This document shows, in pieces, positions 41,503-50,686 of a stretch of 64,000 nt of DNA. The stretch's first letter is position 1. Each line of letters begins with the position of its first letter. The notes beneath the pieces were generated by a model, which was given only the letters and a program-made list of their open reading frames with translations, did no database searches and had not been told where the DNA came from. Both the position numbers and the translations under genes were made by a program. The DNA comes from Streptomyces sp. RB17 (lineage in GTDB: Bacteria > Actinomycetota > Actinomycetes > Streptomycetales > Streptomycetaceae): positions 682,001 to 746,000 of the forward strand of contig NZ_WEGL01000003.1 of the NCBI RefSeq assembly GCF_009604455.1. Direction: 5' to 3'.

Positions 41503-41912
41503 GCCAGGACGCCCTTCTTGTATGCGTACAGCAGGCCCACGGCGAGGAAGCCGAGGAAGACGAACATCTCCACGAGCGTCGTCGCGCCGTAGCCGGGGGC
41601 GGCGAAGACCGTCGCCCAGGGGAACAGGAAGACCGAGTCGATCGCGAAGATCACGTACAGGAAGGCGTAGACGTAGTAGCGGACCTGGGTGTGGGCCCAG
41701 CCCTCGCCCACCGGGTCGACGCCGCACTCGTAGGTCAGGAGTTTCTCCGGGGTCGGCACGACCGGACGCAGCAGGCGGCCCGCGCCGAAGGCGACCGCGA
41801 CGAACAGCACGCCGACGAGGGCGAGCAGGCCCACCACCGAGTAGGACTGGAAGTAGCCGGCCGCGATGACGTTCGCCGCGGCGGCCGTCGAGTCCCCCAA
41901 CGTCTCCCGCAC
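41493..41912 (-). CDS. nuoA: NADH-quinone oxidoreductase subunit A (second copy)
   Basis: The 139-residue, three-helix subunit has the LLTYECGVDPVGEGW loop and YVYAFLYVIFAIDSVFLFPW in helix 2. The canonical FDxE acidic pair in this helix is replaced by FAID, so one acidic residue is missing and the other is Asp. The GTG at 41912 follows GAGG at 7 bases. It is the first gene of the nuo2 operon, divergent from the sensor kinases. Confidence 0.92.
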   Translation of the reverse strand: MRETLGDSTAAAANVIAAGYFQSYSVVGLLALVGVLFVAVAFGAGRLLRPVVPTPEKLLTYECGVDPVGEGWAHTQVRYYVYAFLYVIFAIDSVFLFPWATVFAAPGYGATTLVEMFVFLGFLAVGLLYAYKKGVLAWT

Positions 41913-42102
41913 CGTCCGACCTCGCTCCCTGACATCATTCGACGTTCTGTACGCACGGGAGTCTAGGCCCTGATAAAGAACCGGTAAGCAGCCCGTCACG
42001 GCGTGAGACACCGAGACCGGACCGGGGTGGGGTTTTCCCCCGTCGGCGGAGGGCGGCGTACCGCATGGCGCGCAGCGTGCCCGGCACGGCAGGCTGACCG
42101 GT

Positions 42103-43284
42103 ATGACCGCTACCAGCTCCGCCGCCGGCCGGCCCGACGGCACCGACCGCCTGCCCCCGATCCGGCCGGCGTACGCCGCGCACACCTGGAAGGAGATCGC
42201 GTATCTCCTGCTGAACCTGCCGGTGACGGTGTTCGGCTTCGTCTACGCGATCACCGCGCTGTCCGTCGGCGGGTCCCTGACGATCACCGTCGTCGGCCTT
42301 CCGCTGCTGGCGCTCGGTCTGCTGGGCGCCCGGCAGCTGGGGAAGCTGGAGCGGGCTCGCGCGCGATGGCTGCTCGGGGTCCGCGTGGAGGAGCCGACGC
42401 CGCTGCCGCTCGCGAAGAGCGGCGGGCCGATGCAGCGGCTGTGGATGGCGCTGAAGGACCCGGTGGGCTGGCGGACGCTGCTGTACGACGTGATCCGGCT
42501 GCCCTGGGGCATCCTCACCTTCTGCACCGTGCTGACCTCGCTGTTCGTGCTGTGGCCGGTGCTGCCGTACCTGGCGCGGGGCCTGGCGAACGTGGACCGC
42601 TTCCTGGTGCGCGGGCTGCTGTCGCCCTCGGACGAGCTGGAGCGCCGTATCGCCGAGCTGGAGTCCGACCGCGGGGTCGTGGTCGACACGGCCGCCGCCG
42701 ATCTGCGGCGCATCGAGCGGGACCTGCACGACGGCGCCCAGGCGCGGCTGGTGAACCTGGCCATGGGGCTCGGTCTGGCCAAGGAGAAGCTGCTGGAGGA
42801 TCCCGACACCGCGGCGGCGATGGTGGAGGAGGCGCACGGCGAGGTGAAGCTGGCCCTGCAGGAGCTGCGCGATCTCGCCCGCGGCATCCACCCGGCCGTA
42901 CTGACCGACCGGGGCCTGGACGCGGCCCTGTCCTCGGTCGCCACCCGCTGCACGGTGCCGGTGAAGGTGACCGTGGACCTGCCGTACCGCCCGGCTCCGG
43001 CCATCGAGGGCATCGCCTACTTCACGGTCTCCGAACTCCTGCAGAACGTCAGCAAGCACAGCGGGGCCCGGTCCGCCTCGGTGGACGTGTGGCGCGCCGA
43101 GGACCGGCTGCTCATCCAGGTCCACGACGACGGCCGGGGCGGCGCCCGCCTCGATGGCGGCACCGGCATGCGCGGCCTGGCGGACCGGCTGGGCGCGGTG
43201 GACGGCCTGTTCGTCCTCGACTCCCCGCCCGGCGGCCCGACGGTGGTCACAGCGGAGCTGCCCTGGCGCGACCGAACGGAGTAG
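42103..43284 (+). CDS. NarL-type sensor histidine kinase, paralogue 1
   Basis: The 393-residue protein has four hydrophobic segments in residues 30-165 (a membrane-embedded sensor domain with no large outer loop), then a HisKA_3 domain with the phosphoacceptor His209 in RRIERDLHDGAQARL, and a HATPase with VSELLQNVSKHSGA (N box) and VHDDGRGGA (G box). It is nearly identical in its kinase half to the next kinase and has only one response regulator nearby. It is divergent from nuoA. Confidence 0.93.
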   Translation: MTATSSAAGRPDGTDRLPPIRPAYAAHTWKEIAYLLLNLPVTVFGFVYAITALSVGGSLTITVVGLPLLALGLLGARQLGKLERARARWLLGVRVEEPTPLPLAKSGGPMQRLWMALKDPVGWRTLLYDVIRLPWGILTFCTVLTSLFVLWPVLPYLARGLANVDRFLVRGLLSPSDELERRIAELESDRGVVVDTAAADLRRIERDLHDGAQARLVNLAMGLGLAKEKLLEDPDTAAAMVEEAHGEVKLALQELRDLARGIHPAVLTDRGLDAALSSVATRCTVPVKVTVDLPYRPAPAIEGIAYFTVSELLQNVSKHSGARSASVDVWRAEDRLLIQVHDDGRGGARLDGGTGMRGLADRLGAVDGLFVLDSPPGGPTVVTAELPWRDRTE

Positions 43285-43320
43285 CCGACACCTCCGCACG
43301 CGCGTACATCGGCCACGGCT

Positions 43321-43458
43321 CCCATGCGCGTACGACGGCCACGGCTCCCATGCCGGCACGACGGCCACGGGGCCCATGCGGGAGCGACGGCCACGGGACT
43401 CCCCCATGCGGGAGCGACGGCCACGGGACTCCCCCATGCGGGCGCGGCGGCTACGGCT
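43321..43458. repeat. Five tandem 26/30-bp repeats
   Basis: Units begin CCCATGCG and contain CGACGGCCACGG: 43321-43346, 43347-43372, 43373-43402, 43403-43432 and 43433-43458. The third and fourth are identical 30-mers with a 4-base ACTC insertion. They start 37 bases after the stop of the first kinase. Confidence 0.88.
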
Positions 43459-43509
43459 CCCTGCGGGCACTGCGCCTACAGCTCCCCTGCGGACGCGGCC
43501 GGCGGCAAC

Positions 43510-43555
43510 CCCCCAGGGGCGCGGGGAACTGCGCGACCAGCCACAACACCCCCGC
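43510..43555. repeat. Copy of a dispersed Streptomyces intergenic element
   Basis: CCCCAGGGGCGCGGGGAACT at 43511-43530 is followed by GCGCGACCAGCCACAAC and a C-rich tail. I recall near-identical GGGGCGCGGGGAACTGCGCG sequences scattered between genes in many Streptomyces genomes. A genome-wide count would confirm it. Confidence 0.5.
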
Positions 43556-43784
43556 ACCCGCCCACCGGCAGCACCCCCTGCGGCGATCGCACACCACGCC
43601 CCCACAAGCCGACCGCACCAACAAAGCCGCCGGCACCAGGCAACCGGCCGACCGCCGGAGGCAAGTGGTGGGGAAAACCCCCGCCCCAAGACGCCGACGA
43701 CCTCCATGGCCCGCAGACCCCCGCCGCACGACCCTGGAGACACGGCTGAACCGCCGCTCACACGACGAGAACGGGACGGAATCG

Positions 43785-45128
43785 ATGGCCACGGAGTACG
43801 GACACGGGTACGGGTACCGGCGGGAGGACGGACGGTCCACCGGAACCGGCCACCGGCTGCCTCCCGCCCTGCGGGCACCGTTCGAGGCGCGCAGCTGGCG
43901 CGAGTTCGGCTACGTCCTGCTGAGCCTGCCGCTCTCGATCGTGCTGTTCACCTGGACGGTGACCATGGTGTCGCTCGGCGCGGGCCTGCTGGTGACCTTC
44001 CTCGGCGTCCCGGTGCTCGCGGCGGCGCTGGCCGGCTGCCGCGGCTTCGGCGCGCTGGAACGGGCGCGGGCGCGCGGGCTGCTGCGGCTGGACGTGGCCG
44101 AGCCCGAGCCGCTGCGGATGCGCAAGCCGGGAGCGCTGGCCTGGATGGGCGCCGTACTCAAGAGCGGCACCTCCTGGCGGAACCTGCTGTACGCGCTGGT
44201 GCAGTTCCCGTGGGCGGTGTTCTCGTTCTCGGTGGCGGTGACCCTGTGGACGATGGGCTGGACGCTGCTGACGTACCCGCTGTGGTTCTGGGTCTTCCCG
44301 GCGTACGCCGGCCAGGGCGGCATCCAGCTGTACGGCGACGCGCACCACAGCGTCTATCTCGACAACCCCTTCGAGATCACCGTGACCGCGCTGGTCGGGC
44401 TGCTGATCACGCTGGCCGCGCCGTGGATCGTACGGGCCCTGACGACGGTGGACGGCCTGCTGGTCCGGGGCCTGCTGGGGCCGTCGCCGCTGTCGGCTCG
44501 GGTGGTGGAGCTGGAGTCGGACCGCGGAGTCGTGGTCGACGCGGCCGCCGCCGATCTGCGGCGCATCGAGCGGGACCTGCACGACGGCGCCCAGGCCCGG
44601 CTGGTCAGCCTCGCGATGGATCTGGGGCTGGCGAAGGAGAAGCTGCGGGAGGATCCGCAGGCGGCGGCGCGGATGGTGGACGAGGCGCACGGCGAGGTGA
44701 AGACGGCGCTGCAGGAGCTGCGCGATCTCGCCCGCGGCATCCATCCGGCCGTGCTGACCGACCGGGGTCTGGACGCGGCGCTGTCCTCGGTCGCCTCCCG
44801 CTGCACCGTGCCGGTGCGGGTGGAGGTCGATCTGCCGGCCCGTCCGGCGCCGGCCATCGAGGGCATCGCCTACTTCACGGTCTCCGAGCTGCTGCAGAAC
44901 ATCAGCAAGCACAGCCGGGCCCGGTCCGCCTCGGTCGACGTGTGGTGCACCGAGGACAAGCTGATGCTGCAGGTGATCGACGACGGCGTGGGAGGCGCGG
45001 ACGTCTCGCGGGGCTCGGGTCTGGCCGGTCTGGCCGGCCGCCTGGACGCGGTGGACGGCGTCTTCGTGGTGGACTCCCCGGCAGGCGGCCCCACCCGGGT
45101 GATCGCGGAACTGCCCTGGCGAACCTGA
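43785..45128 (+). CDS. NarL-type sensor histidine kinase, paralogue 2
   Basis: The 447-residue protein has a Gly/Tyr-rich N-terminus, four hydrophobic segments in residues 40-215 with an insertion of about 30 residues (YGDAHHSVYLDNPFEITV) absent from paralogue 1. The HisKA_3 domain has His266 in RRIERDLHDGAQARL, and a HATPase follows. The kinase half is about 85 percent identical to paralogue 1 by eye. It is followed 151 bases later by the response regulator. Confidence 0.93.
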   Translation: MATEYGHGYGYRREDGRSTGTGHRLPPALRAPFEARSWREFGYVLLSLPLSIVLFTWTVTMVSLGAGLLVTFLGVPVLAAALAGCRGFGALERARARGLLRLDVAEPEPLRMRKPGALAWMGAVLKSGTSWRNLLYALVQFPWAVFSFSVAVTLWTMGWTLLTYPLWFWVFPAYAGQGGIQLYGDAHHSVYLDNPFEITVTALVGLLITLAAPWIVRALTTVDGLLVRGLLGPSPLSARVVELESDRGVVVDAAAADLRRIERDLHDGAQARLVSLAMDLGLAKEKLREDPQAAARMVDEAHGEVKTALQELRDLARGIHPAVLTDRGLDAALSSVASRCTVPVRVEVDLPARPAPAIEGIAYFTVSELLQNISKHSRARSASVDVWCTEDKLMLQVIDDGVGGADVSRGSGLAGLAGRLDAVDGVFVVDSPAGGPTRVIAELPWRT

Positions 45129-45279
45129 CGCGGAAGACCCCGCTTCACCGGCGGCAGCACGCTCGCGCCCCACCCCGGATGCGGGATTGTGCCGACGCGG
45201 CGGGCGACGGACACCGGATGCTGGAATGCTGGACCTCCGTACGGGACCTGCGTAGGGACTTTTGGGGGGCCAGGAGATC

Positions 45280-45951
45280 GTGGAGGACAGGGTGCGGGTG
45301 GTCATCGCCGAGGACTCAGTGCTGCTCAGGGAGGGCCTGACCCGGCTGCTGACCGACCGCGGGCACGATGTCGTGGCCGGTGTCGGGGACGCGGAGGCGC
45401 TGGTCAAGACGGTCGCCGACCTGGACGCACAGGGCGGGCTGCCCGACGTCGTGGTGGCGGACGTACGGATGCCGCCGACGCACACCGACGAGGGCGTGCG
45501 GGCGGCCGTACGGCTGCGGAAGGCGCATCCGGGGCTCGGCGTGCTGGTGCTGTCGCAGTACGTGGAGGAACGCTACGCCACCGAACTGCTGGCCGGTTCC
45601 AGCCGGGGCGTGGGCTATCTGCTCAAGGACCGGGTCGCCGAGGTGCGCGAGTTCGTGGACGCGGTGGTGCGGGTGGCCGAGGGCGGTACGGCGCTGGACC
45701 CCGAGGTGGTCGCGCAGCTGCTCGGCCGCAGCCGCAAGCAGGACGTGCTGGCCGGGCTCACCCCGCGGGAGCGCGAGGTGCTCGGGCTGATGGCGGAGGG
45801 GCGCACGAACTCGGCGATCGCCAAGCAGCTGGTGGTCAGTGACGGGGCCGTGGAGAAGCACGTCAGCAACATCTTCCTGAAGCTCGGGCTGGCCCCGAGC
45901 GAAGGCGACCACCGGCGTGTTCTGGCCGTACTGACCTATCTGAACTCCTGA
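45280..45951 (+). CDS. NarL/LuxR family response regulator
   Basis: The 223-residue protein has a receiver domain with acidic pair ED at residues 11-12 and phosphoacceptor Asp61 in VVVADVRMPP, and a conserved Lys in GYLLKDRVAE. The C-terminal LuxR-type helix-turn-helix has LTPREREVLGLMAEGRTNSA, then KQLVVSDGAVEKHVSNIFLK. The GTG at 45280 was chosen; GTG at 45292 is possible. It should be the output of one or both adjacent kinases and may control the flanking nuo2 and kor genes (inference). Confidence 0.92.
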   Translation: MEDRVRVVIAEDSVLLREGLTRLLTDRGHDVVAGVGDAEALVKTVADLDAQGGLPDVVVADVRMPPTHTDEGVRAAVRLRKAHPGLGVLVLSQYVEERYATELLAGSSRGVGYLLKDRVAEVREFVDAVVRVAEGGTALDPEVVAQLLGRSRKQDVLAGLTPREREVLGLMAEGRTNSAIAKQLVVSDGAVEKHVSNIFLKLGLAPSEGDHRRVLAVLTYLNS

Positions 45952-46135
45952 CCCGAAGACACTGTGCCCACAGGGCGTCCGAAGGCCAGGCCCCTACGGG
46001 AGGACCGGGTACCCGGAGGGAGGACCGGAGGAGACGACCGGGGAAGGACGCCCCGACACCTCAGCGCCATGCCGACCGGAGAGCGCCACAGGCCGACTCG
46101 ATGTCGTCCATTCTGTGGATCGCATCGGGAAGGCG

Positions 46136-46154
46136 ACCCTAACCGACGTAGGGT
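46136..46154. promoter_or_regulatory. Inverted repeat upstream of korA
   Basis: ACCCTA (46136-46141) and TAGGGT (46149-46154) form a perfect 6-bp inverted repeat with a 7-base spacer, 66 bases before the korA start codon. It could be a regulator site or overlap a -10 element. Confidence 0.4.
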
Positions 46155-46219
46155 TGATCCTGGGATGGTCCGTGGGACGACCACGCCCCGGACAGCCGCC
46201 TCGAAGGAGGTCCAGTTCA

Positions 46220-48140
46220 GTGACCAGCCAGGTCAGCAGCCAGGCGGAGCAGGCCGACGGAGCCGTCGTCGGAGAGCAGCGCAAACCGGGCGGCGTCAAG
46301 GACGTACGGCGCCTGGACCGGGTGATCATCCGGTTCGCGGGGGACTCGGGTGACGGTATGCAGCTCACCGGTGACAGGTTCACCTCGGAGACCGCGTCCT
46401 TCGGCAACGACCTCTCCACCCTGCCCAACTTCCCCGCCGAGATCCGCGCTCCCGCCGGCACCCTGCCCGGCGTCTCCAGCTTCCAGCTGCACTTCGCCGA
46501 CCACGACATCCTCACCCCGGGTGACGCGCCGAACGTCCTGGTCGCCATGAACCCGGCCGCGCTGAAGGCGAACATCGGCGATCTGCCGCGCGGCGCCGAG
46601 ATCATCGTCAACACGGACGAGTTCAGCAAGCGCGCCCTGCAGAAGGTCGGCTACGCCGCCTCCCCGCTGGACGACGGCTCGCTGGACGGCTACAACCTCC
46701 ACCCGGTGCCGCTGACCACGCTCACGGTGGAGGCGCTGAAGGAGTTCGACCTCTCCCGCAAGGAGGCCGAGCGCAGCAAGAACATGTTCGCGCTGGGTCT
46801 GCTGTCGTGGATGTACCACCGGCCGACCGAGGGCACCGAGACGTTCCTGAAGTCGAAGTTCGCCAAGAAGCCGGAGATCATGGCGGCCAACATCGCCGCG
46901 TTCCGGGCGGGCTGGAACTTCGGCGAGACCACGGAGGACTTCGCGGTCTCCTACGAGGTCGCCCCGGCCGCCAAGGCCTTCCCGGTCGGCACCTACCGGA
47001 ACATCTCCGGCAACCTCGCCCTGGCCTACGGCCTCATCGCCGCGTCCCAGCAGGCGGACCTGCCGCTGTTCCTGGGCTCGTACCCGATCACCCCGGCCTC
47101 GGACATCCTGCACGAGCTGAGCAAGCACAAGAACTTCGGCGTGCGGACCTTCCAGGCGGAGGACGAGATCGCGGGCATCGGCGCGGCGCTGGGCGCGGCG
47201 TTCGGCGGGTCGCTCGCGGTGACGACGACGTCCGGTCCCGGTATCGCGCTGAAGAGCGAGACGATCGGCCTCGCGGTCTCCCTGGAGCTGCCGCTGCTGG
47301 TCGTCGACATCCAGCGCGGCGGTCCGTCCACGGGTCTGCCGACCAAGACCGAGCAGGCGGACCTGCTGCAGGCGATGTTCGGCCGCAACGGCGAGGCCCC
47401 GGTGCCGATCGTCGCGCCGAAGACGCCGGCGGACTGCTTCGACGCGGCGCTGGAGGCGGCCCGGATCGCGCTGACCTACCGCACCCCGGTGATGCTGCTG
47501 TCCGACGGTTACCTGGCCAACGGCTCCGAACCGTGGCGGATCCCGGACCTGCACGAACTGCCCGATCTGCGGGTGCAGTTCGCCTCCGGCCCGAACCACA
47601 CCCTGGACGACGGCACCGAGGTCTTCTGGCCGTACAAGCGGGATCCGCAGACCCTCGCCCGGCCCTGGGCGATCCCGGGCACCCCGGGTCTGGAGCACCG
47701 CATCGGCGGCATCGAGAAGCAGGACGGCACGGGCAACATCTCCTACGACCCGGCCAACCACGACTTCATGGTCCGCACCCGACAAGCCAAGATCGACGGC
47801 ATCGAGGTCCCCGACATCGAGGTCGACGACCCGCACGGCGCACGCACTCTGGTGCTGGGCTGGGGCTCGACGTACGGGCCGATCACCGCGGCGGTACGAC
47901 GGCTGCGGGCGGCCGGCGAGGGAATCGCGCAGGCCCATCTGCGCCACCTCAACCCCTTCCCGCGCAACCTCGGCACGATCCTCGAGAGGTACGACAAGGT
48001 GGTGATCCCCGAGATGAACCTCGGGCAGCTCGCCACCCTGATCCGGGCGAAGTACCTGGTCGACGCCCGCTCCTACAACCAGGTCAACGGCATGCCGTTC
48101 AAGGCGGAACAGCTCGCCAAGGCTCTGAAGGAGGCCATCG

Positions 48141-48148
<8 letters not shown>
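46220..48148 (+). CDS. korA: 2-oxoacid:ferredoxin oxidoreductase, fused gamma-alpha subunit
   Basis: It oxidises a 2-oxoacid, probably 2-oxoglutarate, with CoA and reduces ferredoxin. The 642-residue protein has the gamma domain at about 30-200 (VIIRFAGDSGDGMQLTGDRF) and then the alpha domain (FLGSYPITPASDILHELSKH, RTFQAEDEIAGIGAALGAAF, TTTSGPGIALKSETIGLAVS, VDIQRGGPSTGLPTKTEQAD). The GTG at 46220 follows GGAGGT at 8 bases. It overlaps korB by 8 bases. The two-subunit form resembles the oxygen-tolerant KOR of aerobic actinobacteria. Confidence 0.93.
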
Positions 48149-49202
<1,054 letters not shown>

Positions 49203-49219
49203 GAGCGCCCTCGGTTTGG

Positions 49220-49624
49220 CTATGAGGCCCGGGACCTGACGTCCCGGGCCTCGTCGTATGCCCGGCGGGCGCTGAGCACGTCGTCCATGCGCTGCTCGGT
49301 CCACCGGGCCAGCGCGCGCACCTGTTCCGCCGCCTCGCGGCCCAGCCCGGTCAGGGAGTAGTCGACGCGTGGCGGGATGACGGGCTTGGCGTCCCGGTGG
49401 ACGAGACCGTCGCGCTCCAGGGTCTGCAGGGTCTGGGTGAGCATCTTCTCGCTGACGCCACGCCCGCCGAGGCTCCCGATCGCCCGGCGCAGCTCGCTGA
49501 ACCGGTACGGGCGGTCCAGGAGCTGGATCAGCACCAGCACACCCCAGCGGCTGGTCACATGCTCCAGGACCAGGCGGTGGGGGCACATGGCCTCGCCGTC
49601 GCCCTTCCACTCACTTACCGACAT
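49220..49624 (-). CDS. HxlR family transcriptional regulator
   Basis: The 134-residue winged-helix protein has CPHRLVLEHVTSRWGVLVLI with the family Cys, RPYRFSELRRAIGSLGGRGV, SEKMLTQTLQTLERDGLVHR and PPRVDYSLTGLGREAAE. Proteins of this type often sense thiols, quinones or aldehydes through the conserved Cys. It is divergent from an NAD(P)-dependent oxidoreductase, like the ytfH-ytfG pair of E. coli. Its last codons encode a stem-loop that may also terminate korAB. Confidence 0.93.
   Translation of the reverse strand: MSVSEWKGDGEAMCPHRLVLEHVTSRWGVLVLIQLLDRPYRFSELRRAIGSLGGRGVSEKMLTQTLQTLERDGLVHRDAKPVIPPRVDYSLTGLGREAAEQVRALARWTEQRMDDVLSARRAYDEARDVRSRAS
49224..49252. terminator. Stem-loop inside the 3' end of the HxlR gene, downstream of korB
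   Basis: GAGGCCCGGGAC (49224-49235) pairs perfectly with GTCCCGGGCCTC (49241-49252) around a 5-base loop. It starts 22 bases after the korB stop and lies within the last codons of the convergent gene. Confidence 0.75.
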
Positions 49625-49626
49625 GC

Positions 49627-49653
49627 AAGTACCTTACTTCAAAGTGGGTACTT
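49627..49653. promoter_or_regulatory. Candidate HxlR operator in divergent promoter
   Basis: AAGTACC (49627-49633) and GGTACTT (49647-49653) form an inverted repeat with a 13-base spacer, directly in front of the regulator start and in the shared promoter region. TACTTCAAAGT between them adds further imperfect symmetry. Confidence 0.6.
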
Positions 49654-49721
49654 TCACTTGGTTAGTGCCCCTCCTAGGGTGAGTGCCATACGAGAGTCGC
49701 ATCCCCAAGGAGTTCTGAACC

Positions 49722-50576
49722 ATGAGCATCGTCGTCACCGGAGCCACCGGACACCTCGGCCGGCACGTCGTGGAGCAGCTGCTGGATAAGGTTCCGGCGG
49801 AGCGGATCACCGCCGTCGTACGGGACGCGGCCAAGGCCGCCGACTTCGCCGCCCGCGGAGTGAAGCTCGCCGTCGCCGACTACAACGCGCCCGAGACCTT
49901 CGACGGCCTGTTCGCCGCCGGCGACAAGGTCCTGCTGGTCTCCGGCAACGAGTTCGACAAGGGCAGGGTGCAGCAGCACAAGGTCGTCATCGACGCCGCA
50001 CAGGCCGCCGGCGTGGCGCTGCTCGCCTACACGAGCGCCCCCGGCAGCCTCACCGCCGCGCTCGCGGACGACCACCGGGCGACGGAGGAGGTGCTGCTCG
50101 CCTCCGGCCTGCCCTACACCCTGCTGCGCAACGGCTGGTACCACGAGAACTACACCGAGAACCTGGCCCCGGTACTGGAGCACGGCGCGGTCGTCCAGGC
50201 CGCCGGCGACGGCCGGGTCTCCTCGGCCGCCCGCGCCGACTACGCCGCCGCCGCGGTCGCGGTGCTGACCGGCGAGGGCCACGAGAACGCGACGTACGAG
50301 CTGGGCGGCGACGAGGCCTGGGGCTTCGCCGAGTACGCGGCCGAGCTGAGCCGGCAGACCGGCAAGGAGATCGTCTACAACCCGGTCTCCCCGGAGGCCT
50401 TCGCCGGCATCCTGGCCGGCGCCGGTCTGCCCGGACCGCTGGCCGCGATCCTGGCCGGCGTGGACGCCTCGGCAGAGAAGGGCGAGCTGGTTGTCTCCTC
50501 CGGCGACCTGTCGCGGCTGATCGGCCGGCCCACCACCCCGCTGGCGGAGGCCGTCACCGCCGCCCTCAAGGGCTGA
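49722..50576 (+). CDS. NAD(P)H-binding quinone oxidoreductase-like protein (NmrA/QOR2 family)
   Basis: The 284-residue Rossmann-fold protein has MSIVVTGATGHLGRHVVEQL, ITAVVRDAAKAADFAARG, LLAYTSAPGS and LPYTLLRNGWYHENYTENL, which match the YtfG/QOR2 subgroup that reduces quinones with NADPH. The divergent HxlR regulator supports a role in response to quinones or other electrophiles (inference). Confidence 0.9.
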   Translation: MSIVVTGATGHLGRHVVEQLLDKVPAERITAVVRDAAKAADFAARGVKLAVADYNAPETFDGLFAAGDKVLLVSGNEFDKGRVQQHKVVIDAAQAAGVALLAYTSAPGSLTAALADDHRATEEVLLASGLPYTLLRNGWYHENYTENLAPVLEHGAVVQAAGDGRVSSAARADYAAAAVAVLTGEGHENATYELGGDEAWGFAEYAAELSRQTGKEIVYNPVSPEAFAGILAGAGLPGPLAAILAGVDASAEKGELVVSSGDLSRLIGRPTTPLAEAVTAALKG

Positions 50577-50594
50577 CCCGTCCGCCCCTCCGGC

Positions 50595-50628
50595 CTGTCA
50601 TGACCGTATGGCGATACGGGCATGACAG
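50595..50628. terminator. Stem-loop between the oxidoreductase and rarD-like genes
   Basis: CTGTCATG (50595-50602) pairs with CATGACAG (50621-50628). After one mismatch, CCGTAT pairs with ATACGG around a GGCG loop. It has no U tract. An operator role for the following gene is the alternative. Confidence 0.6.
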
Positions 50629-50686
50629 TCGGGGCCGCTCGGCGCTACCTTCCTTCTCGCGTGCCTGAAGCGAGAGGGAGGGGCCC

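Larger units (their letters stand above)
43285..43784 (+). other. Gap between the two kinases, repeat-rich (500 bp)
   Basis: No gene is supported. The region contains five tandem 26/30-bp units (43321-43458) and one copy of a sequence I know as a common Streptomyces intergenic element (43510-43555), followed by a C/A-rich stretch up to the second kinase. Confidence 0.5.

Noticed and set aside
31733..42000. Search for nuoD, nuoE, nuoF or nuoG inside the operon
   Set aside because: All coding space is accounted for by A, B, C, H to N. The NuoC gene was examined for a fused NuoD domain and shows none, only low-complexity sequence.
43321..43458. Tandem repeats considered as a CRISPR array
   Set aside because: Units are directly adjacent with no spacers, and no cas genes are present in the window.
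42003..43784. Upstream extension of the second kinase frame over the first kinase and the repeat region
   Set aside because: The sequence is a shadow of paralogue 1 and of the tandem repeat array. The kinase homology begins after the ATG at 43785.
46136..46154. Inverted repeat upstream of korA as a terminator for the response regulator
   Set aside because: The 6-bp arms are too short for a GC-rich terminator and lie close to the korA promoter position, so a regulatory site is more likely.
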